A stretch of DNA of 64,000 bases, taken from assembly GCA_028283825.1 (NCBI GenBank), contig JAPWJW010000003.1, positions 1,534,001 through 1,598,000 of the forward strand. Reading direction: 5' to 3'. Origin of the DNA: Azospirillaceae bacterium (GTDB taxonomy: Bacteria; Pseudomonadota; Alphaproteobacteria; Azospirillales; Azospirillaceae). This document shows positions 44,524 to 52,910 of the stretch, in pieces. A model generated the notes under the pieces. That model was not told the DNA's origin, made no database searches, and saw nothing but the letters and a program-made list of their open reading frames with translations. Positions within the stretch are counted from its first letter, which is position 1; each line of letters starts with the position of its first letter. The translations under genes were made by a program, and so were the position numbers.

Positions 44524-44559
44524 TTCCCTCAATTGCCGGGCGCCCGGCGCTTGAGGGAA
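44524..44559. repeat. Copy I: head-to-head repeat ends forming a terminator-like palindrome
   Basis: The arms TTCCCTCAA (44524-44532) and TTGAGGGAA (44551-44559) enclose GCCGGGCGCCCGGC, itself palindromic. Each half equals the CCTCA(A)...GCCGGGCGC start of the dispersed repeat. On the minus strand it is followed by AACAAAAACAAAAATC, and on the plus strand it is preceded by TTTTTGTTTTTG, so it likely terminates regA and perhaps DUF1674. Confidence 0.7.
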
Positions 44560-44565
44560 CCCGCA

Positions 44566-45147
44566 TCAAGTCCTGGGCGCGTGCTTGTTAAGGATGCGCT
44601 GCAGGGTGCGGCGGTGCATCTTCAGGCGGCGCGCGGTTTCAGAGACGTTGCGGTCGCACTGTTCGAACACCCGCTGGATGTGTTCCCAGCGCACCCGGTC
44701 GGCGGACATGGGGTGTTCGGGCGGCGGCGGCAGGGGGCCATCGGTCAGCAAGGCGGCCTCGACCGCGTCGGCGTCCGCCGGCTTGGGCAGGTAATCCACC
44801 GCACCGGCCTTCACGGCGGCGACGGCGGTGGCGATGTTGCCATAGCCGGTCAGCATGACGATGCGGGCCTCGGGCCGGGCGTCACGCAGGGCCTTCACCA
44901 CGTCCAGGCCGCTGCCATCCGCCAGGCGCAGGTCGACCACGGCGTAGCGGGGGGCCGCTTCCTGCGCCACGTCGACACCCAGCGCCACGCTTTCCACGGC
45001 CACGACGTCGAAGCCGCGCTTTTCCAGGGCGCGGGCCAGTCGGATGCGGAAGGGGGCGTCGTCATCCACCACCAGCAGGCTGCGCGAGGCGTCCCCGGTG
45101 AAGCCGAGGCGCATGGGATCAGTCACGTCACCGCTTTCAACGATCAT
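44566..45147 (-). CDS. regA: Response regulator, RegA/PrrA/ActR family
   Basis: 193 residues. The receiver domain (about 22-135) has the acidic pair in LLVVDDDAPFRIRLARALEK, the phospho-acceptor Asp in YAVVDLRLADGSGLDVVKAL, Thr in VMLTGYGNIATAVAAVKAGA and Lys in VDYLPKPAD. The C-terminal Fis-type helix-turn-helix (VSETARRLKMHRRTLQRILN) is nearly identical in all RegA homologs. It controls redox-dependent genes (photosynthesis, nitrogen and carbon fixation, respiration) when phosphorylated by RegB. The kinase gene lies 303 bases upstream on the same strand, with no senC between them. Confidence 0.93.
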   Translation of the reverse strand: MIVESGDVTDPMRLGFTGDASRSLLVVDDDAPFRIRLARALEKRGFDVVAVESVALGVDVAQEAAPRYAVVDLRLADGSGLDVVKALRDARPEARIVMLTGYGNIATAVAAVKAGAVDYLPKPADADAVEAALLTDGPLPPPPEHPMSADRVRWEHIQRVFEQCDRNVSETARRLKMHRRTLQRILNKHAPRT

Positions 45148-45450
45148 TCTTGAAAACCCTTCTTGGCCTTTCCCGGGCGGCTTCCCGGCGGCGGCACCTG
45201 ACCTGGATGGTCCGTCACAAAACTGAGATTACTACGCCAGGCAGCGTTGAAACCCGTACGACGCCGGCACGCGGCAGATCGCCGCCCCGCGCATGGCACA
45301 GACTTCACAAGGGAAACCCAACGTAGAATCCGTGCAACCGGACAAATGGACACGGGGGCCGCCATATCAAGGCGGCATTACGTCGCTATCCCCCGCCTTG
45401 AATGCGCCATTTTCCTTTTGTGGTACCGCGCCGGCGGTGGCGAAAACTGC
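45148..45450. other. Gap between regB and regA
   Basis: 303 bases with no supported gene. An inverted repeat GCCGCC/GGCGGC lies at about 45358-45375, too weak to call as a terminator. The separation suggests regA has its own promoter here rather than depending on regB. Confidence 0.4.
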
Positions 45451-46983
45451 TCAAGGGGCCGCCAAGGGGGCGTTCCAGCTGACGATGACCCGGGCACCCG
45501 ATCCCGCCGGCGTGCTGCCCGGCCGGCCGTTGGCGTAGGCCACCGTGGCGCCGGTGCGTTCCAGCAAGGTCTGGGCGATGAACAGGCCCAGGCCCATGTT
45601 GCCGCCGCCACCGGCCCTGACCGGCACCTCGGTCAGGCGTTCGTCCCGGTCGGAGACGTAGGGTTCGCCCAGGCGTTCCAGCAGGCCGACGGGAAAACCT
45701 GGGCCGTCGTCCATCACCGTCAGCACCAGGGCCGGGGAGGCGCAGTGCAGGGTGACGTCCACCCGCGTCTGGGCGAACTGCATGGCGTTCTGGAGGATGT
45801 TGCCCAGGCCGTGCTGCAATTCCGGCGACAGCGGCAGGGGGGACGGCGTCCCCTCCTCCACCCCCGTCACGTCGATGTCCAGCACCACCTCCATCCGGCG
45901 ATGGGGGGCGGCCACCGCCTCGATCACCTGGACCGCACCCAAGGGGGCGTAGGGCTCCATCTCACCCTCCGCGTCGGGACGGCGGGCGAGATCCGCCAGG
46001 ATGTCGCGGCAACGGGCGCTTTGGCTTTGCAGCAGCTGGATATCCTCCGCCCACGGGCTGTCGGGCGGCAGGTCGCGGGCCAGTTCCTTGGCCACCACGG
46101 CGATGGTGCCCAACGGGCTGCCCAGTTCATGCGCCGCCGCCGCCGCCAGGGCGCCCAGGGCGGAGGCCTTCTGCGCGCGGGCCAACGACACCTGGCTGGC
46201 GATCAGCGCCTGCGACAGGTCGCGACCGGATTGCGCCACCTTGTAGACGTAAGTGGCGATGAAGATGGCGGACAGGGTCAGCGCCGCCCAGATGCCGTCC
46301 AGATAGACCGGCGGCAGGGTGACGCCATAACTGGCGGGCCAGGACAGCGGCATGGCCAGCGCCCACACCAGGGTCAGGCAGGCGGCGGTGATGACGGTCA
46401 GGATGGCCACCAGCCGCTGGCCCAGCATGCTGGCCCCCACCATCAGCGGCGCCAGCACCAGCACGGCGAACGGATTCTCCAGCCCGCCGGTCAGCATCAG
46501 CAGCACGGTCAGCTGCACGATGTCGTAGCCCAGGAACAGGGCCGCCCCCCGTTCGGTCAGGAAGGGGCTGCGCCGCCGCCGGGCGATGGCGTAGAGGTTG
46601 ATCAGCAGCGACACCGCCGTCACCGCCAGCGCCGGCAGCAGCGGAATGTCGATGCCGACCAGATCCTCCACCGTCAGCAGGGTGATGGCCTGGCCGGCGA
46701 TGGCGATCCAGCGGATGGTGTTGAGGGTACGCAGGTTGATGCGGGCGCCGGTCCACCGGCCGTTCACGCGGCCGTCATCGGGATCCTCACCGAAAGGGGC
46801 GCCGCCGGGCCACTGCCGCTCGCTCGGCCGTTCGTCCCGCGCCCCGAATGTCCACGCCTGCCGCGCCATCGCCCAGACCCAACCCACCTTGAGACCATCC
46901 GCGGCCACCATGCCGGGGTTCAGCATATAGCGCACGGGGCACGGCGTCGCACCTAATCCCCCGCCGGCATCGTCCACCGGCAT
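45451..46983 (-). CDS. regB: Redox sensor histidine kinase, RegB/PrrB/ActS family
   Basis: Up to 510 residues. Six transmembrane helices (about 95-270) carry the quinone-binding heptad GGLENPF before AVLVLAPLMVGAS. The H-box is LGALAAAAAHELGSPLGTIA, and SQSARCRDILADLARR holds a Cys probably equivalent to the redox-active Cys of RegB. The HATPase domain ends GGGNMGLGLFIAQTLLERTG. Membrane quinone redox state controls its kinase activity and thus RegA. Start uncertain: ATG 46983 follows GGGGGCAAGGGG; ATGs at 46926 and 46869 would give lengths closer to relatives (about 470-490). Confidence 0.92.
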   Translation of the reverse strand: MPVDDAGGGLGATPCPVRYMLNPGMVAADGLKVGWVWAMARQAWTFGARDERPSERQWPGGAPFGEDPDDGRVNGRWTGARINLRTLNTIRWIAIAGQAITLLTVEDLVGIDIPLLPALAVTAVSLLINLYAIARRRRSPFLTERGAALFLGYDIVQLTVLLMLTGGLENPFAVLVLAPLMVGASMLGQRLVAILTVITAACLTLVWALAMPLSWPASYGVTLPPVYLDGIWAALTLSAIFIATYVYKVAQSGRDLSQALIASQVSLARAQKASALGALAAAAAHELGSPLGTIAVVAKELARDLPPDSPWAEDIQLLQSQSARCRDILADLARRPDAEGEMEPYAPLGAVQVIEAVAAPHRRMEVVLDIDVTGVEEGTPSPLPLSPELQHGLGNILQNAMQFAQTRVDVTLHCASPALVLTVMDDGPGFPVGLLERLGEPYVSDRDERLTEVPVRAGGGGNMGLGLFIAQTLLERTGATVAYANGRPGSTPAGSGARVIVSWNAPLAAP

Positions 46984-47068
46984 CCCCTTGCCCCCGGTGC
47001 GGCGGCGCTGTTAATTCCTAGGGGACCAAGCGCCCCTGAGCCATGGCCTTGTCGGTGGAGGATGATCC

Positions 47069-47464
47069 TTGGAATCCCAACGCAAATTCGCCGTGCAGAA
47101 ACCCCAGGGCAAGAAGTGGGAAACGCTGGCCATGGTGGACAACCTGTCCGCCGGCAAGCGGGAGTTCAGCGAGGCCGTGCGCGCCCACGGCCGCGGTTAC
47201 GTCCGGCTGATCCAGGTCGATTTCGCCAGTGAGGAGGCCCTGTCCAACTACGACTGGCGCCTGGTGGAACTGCACGATCCCTACAAGGGCAATGGCCGGC
47301 CCAAGCCCACCGTGGTGGCGGGATCGGAACGCCCGGCCAAGCCCAAGAAGAAGGCCGTCCGGCCGGGTGAGAAGGTGCCGGTGCCGCTGAGGACCTGGAT
47401 GCTGGCCTGCCTGGTGGCCCTGGTGGTGGGCGTGGCCTGGGTGCTGACGTATCACGCGCCTTGA
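47069..47464 (+). CDS. Hypothetical protein with C-terminal membrane helix
   Basis: 131 residues, not recognised. The N-terminal 80 residues look globular (KFAVQKPQGKKWETLAMVDN, then GRGYVRLIQVDFASEEALSN); a Lys/Pro-rich linker (about 82-103) leads to one C-terminal transmembrane helix (WMLACLVALVVGVAWVLTY), suggesting a tail-anchored inner-membrane protein. The start is a TTG at 47069 with GGAGG 7 bases upstream; no ATG fits as well. Shadow-free codon usage (third-position GC) supports it being real. It lies alone, divergent from regB, followed by two tandem repeat copies. Confidence 0.7.
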   Translation: MESQRKFAVQKPQGKKWETLAMVDNLSAGKREFSEAVRAHGRGYVRLIQVDFASEEALSNYDWRLVELHDPYKGNGRPKPTVVAGSERPAKPKKKAVRPGEKVPVPLRTWMLACLVALVVGVAWVLTYHAP

Positions 47465-47476
47465 GTTTTATATGAG

Positions 47477-47572
47477 CCTCAAGCGCCGGCGGGCCATCCG
47501 GCCCTTGGCTATCCTCGATTCCCAGTCCGCCTTCGGCTCCCCGGAAATCTCCGCCGGACGCGGTCGCGTCCT
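47477..47572 (+). repeat. Two-hairpin intergenic repeat, copy J
   Basis: Starts CCTCAAGCGCCGGC. Hairpin 1 has stem GGGCC/GGCCC with loop ATCC, then CTTGGCTATCCTCGATTCCC. Hairpin 2 has stem GGACGC/GCGTCC with loop GGTC and is followed by CTAGCTCGCTGCGCTCGCG, also present after copy K. Confidence 0.82.
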
Positions 47573-47601
47573 AGCTCGCTGCGCTCGCGGGTCTTCCTGA
47601 G

Positions 47602-47698
47602 CCTCAGGCGCCGGCGGGGCATCCGCCCCTTGGCTAATCCTCAGTTTCCGGTCCGCTAATGCTCCCCGGAAACTTCCGGCGGACGCGGTCGCGTCCTA
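47602..47698 (+). repeat. Two-hairpin intergenic repeat, copy K (tandem with J)
   Basis: Starts CCTCAGGCGCCGGC, 125 bases after copy J and in the same orientation. Hairpin 1 has stem GGGGC/GCCCC with loop ATCC, then TTGGCTAATCCTCA. Hairpin 2 has stem GGACGC/GCGTCC with loop GGTC. With J it fills most of the 374-base gap 47465-47838, which otherwise holds nothing recognised. Confidence 0.82.
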
Positions 47699-47838
47699 GC
47701 TCGCTGCGCTCGCGGTTGCTTGACTGAGGGCGGAGCCGCTGCGGCCAATTCATCGTGCTGCGGAAAGTCTAATTGCGATTCATTCTTAACCGCATTATGG
47801 TGCTCCGGCGGGTGCGATCAGTCATTTGGAGGACCACC

Positions 47839-47988
47839 ATGCCGGAGTTCAAAGAGGCGACATTGGAAGAGATGCTGACCGACCCCATCGTCCAGGCCGT
47901 GATGCGCCGCGACGGGGTGACGGAGGGGGAGATACGGACGCTGGTGCGTGAGATCTGCCCCCTCCTGCTGCTGTCGTTCGCGGCCTGA
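47839..47988 (+). CDS. Small hypothetical protein (49 aa)
   Basis: 49 residues: PEFKEATLEEMLTDPIVQAV, then MRRDGVTEGEIRTLVREICP and a short hydrophobic end. GGAGG lies six bases before ATG 47839, stronger than most starts in this window, which supports translation. Mostly helical and acidic; no domain recognised. It converges with the isochorismatase-like gene, whose stop is only six bases away. The function is unknown; small proteins of this form are common in this bacterial group in my recollection, but I cannot verify that. Confidence 0.65.
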   Translation: MPEFKEATLEEMLTDPIVQAVMRRDGVTEGEIRTLVREICPLLLLSFAA

Positions 47989-47993
47989 GCCAA

Positions 47994-48560
47994 TCAACCC
48001 AGAGCAATATCAGCAGTGGTGGTCAGGCGGCCCAGGCGGGGGAAGATGGCCTTGAAGGCGAAATCCTGCATCTCGGCCGAGAAGGTGGTCATGGCGTCCT
48101 GGGGGAAGACCAGGGCGTAGCCATGTTCCCAGGCGCCGCGCGCGGTGGATTCCACGCCGATGTTGGTGGCGATGCCGGCCAGCACGATGGTGGTGATGCC
48201 GCGGCGGCGCAACTGCAGGTCCAGGTCGGTGCCGAAGAAGGCGCCCCACTGGCGCTTGGTGACGATGATGTCGCTGGGCTGCACCAGGCCTTCATCCAGC
48301 GTGGACCAGTTGGCCGGCAGGCCATTGGGGAAGTGGGCGGCCTGGTCCACCGGCTGGCTGGGGGCATCGCTGAAGTCGGGCGCGAAGGCCACGCGCACCA
48401 GCACCACCGGCGACCCGGCGGCGCGGAACTTCTCCGCCAGCGGCTTCGCGGTCGCCAGCACCTCCGCCCCCGTGTGGGGCGCCAGCGGCAGGTTGATGAT
48501 GCCGTGCTGCAGGTCGATCAGCACCAGGGCGGTGGTCTTGGGATCCAGCGTGATGGTCAT
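47994..48560 (-). CDS. Isochorismatase-like hydrolase lacking the usual Cys
   Basis: 188 residues, cysteine-hydrolase fold. The Asp of the triad is in ALVLIDLQHGIINLPLAPHT, the Lys in IIVTKRQWGAFFGTDLDLQL, but the nucleophile position reads LAGIATNIGVESTARGAWEH, where most family members have TNICVE. Gly at this position is known in isochorismatases of the EntB/PhzD type, which do not use Cys, so a vinyl-ether or related hydrolysis is possible rather than amide hydrolysis. The substrate is unknown. Divergent from a TetR gene 81 bases away and probably controlled by it. Confidence 0.85.
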   Translation of the reverse strand: MTITLDPKTTALVLIDLQHGIINLPLAPHTGAEVLATAKPLAEKFRAAGSPVVLVRVAFAPDFSDAPSQPVDQAAHFPNGLPANWSTLDEGLVQPSDIIVTKRQWGAFFGTDLDLQLRRRGITTIVLAGIATNIGVESTARGAWEHGYALVFPQDAMTTFSAEMQDFAFKAIFPRLGRLTTTADIALG

Positions 48561-48617
48561 GGCGAAGCAACCTCAGATGGGAAATGGGGTGGACCGGACG
48601 GGGCCCGGATGGGAATA

Positions 48618-48656
48618 TGAGGGCGTCCTCGCAAAAGATATATGAGTATGCCCTCA
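48618..48656. promoter_or_regulatory. Candidate TetR operator in the divergent promoter region
   Basis: The inverted repeat TGAGGGC (48618-48624) and GCCCTCA (48650-48656) spans the start codon of the TetR gene. Overlaid on it are direct repeats CCTCGCAAAAG (48627-48637) and CCTCACAAAAG (48652-48662), 25 bases apart. The region fits autoregulation and repression of the divergent hydrolase gene. Confidence 0.5.
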
Positions 48657-49268
48657 CAAAAGTCAACCTCCCAACCGGCCGAAGCCAAGGCGCCGCAGCG
48701 CCAGCGCGGGCGTGAGCGTGTGGCCGCCCTGCTGGCCGCCGCCAGCGCCGTATTCGCGGAAAAGGGTTATGACGCCGCCACGATGACGGAGATCGCGGCC
48801 CGCGCCGGCGCCCCCATCGGATCGCTGTACCAGTTCTTTCCCAACAAGGCGGTGCTGGGCGACGCCCTGCTGACACGTTATGCCGAGGCCTTGCAGGGCC
48901 TGCTGGCGGCAATAGAGGCTCAGGCAGCAGCGCTGCCCGTGGCTGCGTTGGCCCAGGCGCTGCTGCACGTCCTGCCCAGTCTGAAGGTGGAGCGGCGCGC
49001 CGCCTTCGCCCTGATCGACGGTCGGGCGGACACCGCCCCCCAGCAGATGGCCTTGCGCGCCGGCCTGCGCCAGGCCATCGCCGCCGTGCTGCGCGCCAAG
49101 GCGCCTGGCCTGGCACCCGACCGGGCGGACGCCGCCGCCGTCACGCTGTTGCAGATGATGAAGGGCGCCGCAGCCTTGGGCGACGAACCCGGCTTGGTCG
49201 CCGGCCCCGCCGCACTAACCGGCCTGACACGGGCCGCCGAACTTTACCTGGCCGACGTGCTGGCCTGA
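48642..49268 (+). CDS. TetR-family transcriptional regulator
   Basis: 208 residues. The N-terminal helix-turn-helix (LLAAASAVFAEKGYDAATMT, EIAARAGAPIGSLYQFFPNK) is standard TetR; the C-terminal ligand domain is Ala/Leu-rich and resembles the TetR_C group found next to small-molecule hydrolases. It is divergent from the isochorismatase-like gene and likely represses it; candidate operator sequences overlap its start. ATG 48642 or 48648 are both possible starts. The flavin monooxygenase gene downstream (opposite strand) may be part of the same catabolic unit, but this is inference. Confidence 0.9.
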   Translation: MSMPSQKSTSQPAEAKAPQRQRGRERVAALLAAASAVFAEKGYDAATMTEIAARAGAPIGSLYQFFPNKAVLGDALLTRYAEALQGLLAAIEAQAAALPVAALAQALLHVLPSLKVERRAAFALIDGRADTAPQQMALRAGLRQAIAAVLRAKAPGLAPDRADAAAVTLLQMMKGAAALGDEPGLVAGPAALTGLTRAAELYLADVLA

Positions 49269-50639
49269 TCAGGCCCAGCGGTATCCCGCGACCGGATGGC
49301 TGTCGGGCAGGCGGGCGCCACCACCCAGCTTCTGCCGCAGGGTGCCGGGGGCGTATTCCGTCTTGTAGATGCCGCGCCGTTGCAGTTCCGGCACCACCAG
49401 GTCGATGAAGTCGATGAAGCAATCCGGCGTCACCGTGCGCGCCAGAATGAAGCCATCGATATCGGCCTCCACAACCCAAGCCATCAGTTCGTCGGCCACG
49501 CGCGACGGGCCGCCGACGACGGGTTGCTGTCGGCCGCCCAAAGCCAGGCCCTGCACTAGGCCACGCCGGGTCAGCACCTTGTCCGGCCGGCGCGCCGCCT
49601 GGTTTTCGATGTTGGAGGTGATGGCCTGGCTTTGCCCCGGCTGGATGGGATCGTCCCAACCCAGCCCGGCGAAGTCCACCCCCAGCGAGGCGGAGGCGTG
49701 GGCCAGCGCGCCCTCCACGCTGGCGTAACGTTCGTAATCGGCGCGTTTGGCCTCGGCCAGGACATCGGTCTCAGCCGTCACCACGGTGGCGCCGACGAAG
49801 ATTTTCAGGTCGCCCGGATCGCGGCCCGCATCCCGCGCCAGCGCCCGCAGGTCGGCCACCAGGCGCGCGACATGGGGCTTGGGGCCACCGTTCAGGAACA
49901 CGCACTCGGCATGGGCGGCGGCGAAACGCCGGCCCCGGTCCGACGCACCCGCCTGGTACAGCACCGGCGTGCGCTGGGGCGAGGGTTCGCACAGATGGAT
50001 GCCGTCCATCCGGAAATGGGGGCCGTGATGGCGCACCGGCCGGACGCGGGCGGGGTCGGCGTAGGCACCGCCGTCATAAACGCCCCCATCTCGGGGCCTG
50101 ACCGCGTCATCCGCCCAGCTGCCCTCCCACAACTTGTAGACCACCTGCATGTAGTCCTCGGCCACCGCATAGCGGTCGTCATGCGCCGCCTGGCCGTCCA
50201 GGCCCAGCGCGCGGGCGGCACTGTCGAGATAACCGGTGACGATGTTCCAGCCGATGCGGCCGCCCGTCAGATGGTCCAGCGTGCTCATGCGCCGGGCGAA
50301 GGTGTAGGGCGCCTCATAACTCAAATTGGCGGTGACGCCGAAACCCAGGTGGGTGGTGGCCGCCGCCATGGCCGGCACCAGCATCATCGGGTCGCCCACC
50401 GGCACCTGCACCGCCTCACCCAAGGCCATGTCCGGCCCGCCCTGGTAGACGTCGTAGACGCCCAGCACGTCGGCCAGGAACAGGCCGTCGAACAGCCCGC
50501 GTTCCAGCAGGCGGGCCAGGTCCGTCCAATGGGCCAGGCTGGTGTAATGCGTCGAACGGTCGCGCGGGTGGCGCCACAGGCCCTGGTGGATGTGGCCGAC
50601 ACAGTTCATGTCGAAGGCGTTCAGGCGGATCTGCTTCAT
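49269..50639 (-). CDS. FMN-dependent monooxygenase, NtaA/SnaA/DszA family
   Basis: 456 residues, a luciferase-like (LLM) TIM barrel. Family marks: LNAFDMNCVGHIHQGLWRHP, WTDLARLLERGLFDGLFLAD, ARRMSTLDHLTGGRIGWNIV, and PQRTPVLYQAGASDRGRRFA. The enzyme takes reduced FMN from a separate reductase and oxidises sulfonates, nitrilotriacetate, dibenzothiophene or alkanesulfonate-like compounds; no reductase gene is adjacent and the substrate is unknown. ATG 50639 matches the family's N-terminus (KQIRLNAFDMN); the longer frame to 50723 is not supported. It converges with the TetR gene (stops abut at 49268/49269). Confidence 0.9.
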   Translation of the reverse strand: MKQIRLNAFDMNCVGHIHQGLWRHPRDRSTHYTSLAHWTDLARLLERGLFDGLFLADVLGVYDVYQGGPDMALGEAVQVPVGDPMMLVPAMAAATTHLGFGVTANLSYEAPYTFARRMSTLDHLTGGRIGWNIVTGYLDSAARALGLDGQAAHDDRYAVAEDYMQVVYKLWEGSWADDAVRPRDGGVYDGGAYADPARVRPVRHHGPHFRMDGIHLCEPSPQRTPVLYQAGASDRGRRFAAAHAECVFLNGGPKPHVARLVADLRALARDAGRDPGDLKIFVGATVVTAETDVLAEAKRADYERYASVEGALAHASASLGVDFAGLGWDDPIQPGQSQAITSNIENQAARRPDKVLTRRGLVQGLALGGRQQPVVGGPSRVADELMAWVVEADIDGFILARTVTPDCFIDFIDLVVPELQRRGIYKTEYAPGTLRQKLGGGARLPDSHPVAGYRWA

Positions 50640-50823
50640 GGGCGCACGCTGGACCGGGCGTTCTTGGGAAGGGAGGCCCCACATCATGGCAAGACCACCA
50701 CAATGCCGCCATGAAATTGCCAAGTGACACCCGGGGAGGGATCTCCTATCACACAGGGGCTATCCATCACGCCTTTCCGGGCCCTTCGTGCGGCCCGGGC
50801 GTCTGCCAGGGACCGTTCCACCC

Positions 50824-51771
50824 GTGTCGCGATCCATCCGGTTTGGCCTGCCGGCCGCAGCCATCCTCGCCCCCACCCTGTTGGCCCCGCTGTTCCTGGC
50901 CGGCTGCGCCAGCGACTATTCCCCCAACACCTACAGTGCCACCGCGGTGCAGCAGGCCAACAAGGCGGAGCCGGGCATCATCATCGGCTATCGCCAGGTG
51001 GCCATCAGCGCCAGCGGCACGGTGGGCGCCGTGGCCGGCGGCGCCGCCGGCGGCATCCTGGGATCGCAGGTGGCGGGCAGCGCCGCCCTGGGCGCGGTGG
51101 GCGGCACCGTGGTGGGCACCATCGTCGGCACCAGCGCCGAGCACCTGTCCGGCGACACCACCGGCTGGGAATACATCGTGCGCAAGCCCAACGGCGACCT
51201 GCTGTCGGTGACGCAGACCGAGGTCACGCCCATCCCGCTGGGCCAGAAGGTGCTCGTCATCACCGGCAGCCAGGCACGCATCGTGCCCGACTACACCGTC
51301 GCCATCGATCCGCCGGCCGACACCAAGGCCGAGAAGACGGACGCCAAGGCCGAGGCCAAGCCGGCGAAACCCGCCAAGCCCGCGCATGTGGAACCGGCGG
51401 TACCGGCTGAGACCAAGGCGGCCGAGCCCGCCACCGCGCCTGAAACGGCCCCCGTACCCACATCGCCCGCCCCCGTGGCCCCCGCGACGACGGCCCCCGC
51501 CGCCACGACCCCGGCGACGGAGCCGGCCACCCCGGTTCCGACCGAACCCAAAGCGGCGGAACCCGCCCCCACCGCGACGGAACCCGCCCCGGCGGCCCAG
51601 CCCGCGACGCCGGAAACGCCGGCCACCACGCCGCAGGAATCGGCGCCGGCCGCCACACCCGACACGACGCCGAAGGCCGACGCCACCGAAGCCCCGGCCA
51701 CCAAGTCCGGTTGGGTCCCGGCGGATACCGACAGCGCGCCCGCCACCGAGGGCGACACGCCCAAGCCGTAA
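50824..51771 (+). CDS. Glycine-zipper outer-membrane lipoprotein with Pro/Ala-rich tail
   Basis: About 315 residues. The signal sequence ends in a lipobox (PLFLAGC, lipid-carrying Cys at about residue 28). A glycine-zipper region (GTVGAVAGGAAGGILGSQVA, then GAVGGTVVGTIVG) is like SlyB/Pcp lipoproteins. From about 165 on it is a very long Ala/Pro/Thr/Glu-rich low-complexity tail (PAKPAKPAHVEPAVPAETKA and similar), probably spanning the periplasm or peptidoglycan. The start is a GTG at 50824 chosen for signal length; GTG 50788 is the alternative. It is followed 27 bases later by the second proline iminopeptidase on the same strand. Confidence 0.8.
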   Translation: MSRSIRFGLPAAAILAPTLLAPLFLAGCASDYSPNTYSATAVQQANKAEPGIIIGYRQVAISASGTVGAVAGGAAGGILGSQVAGSAALGAVGGTVVGTIVGTSAEHLSGDTTGWEYIVRKPNGDLLSVTQTEVTPIPLGQKVLVITGSQARIVPDYTVAIDPPADTKAEKTDAKAEAKPAKPAKPAHVEPAVPAETKAAEPATAPETAPVPTSPAPVAPATTAPAATTPATEPATPVPTEPKAAEPAPTATEPAPAAQPATPETPATTPQESAPAATPDTTPKADATEAPATKSGWVPADTDSAPATEGDTPKP

Positions 51772-52755
<984 letters not shown>

Positions 52756-52910
52756 CGGCGACGCATCCCACGCCTATCCCGATTAGCGTACAGGAACGCT
52801 GGCATTCCTGCATGGATATGCCTTAAATCCCCGATGAGAATGCGAACGAGGCGCACATCCATGCGCCAGCGGATCAACCACCGCGTTCCGGATTAAGTCG
52901 GGGGACTTAG

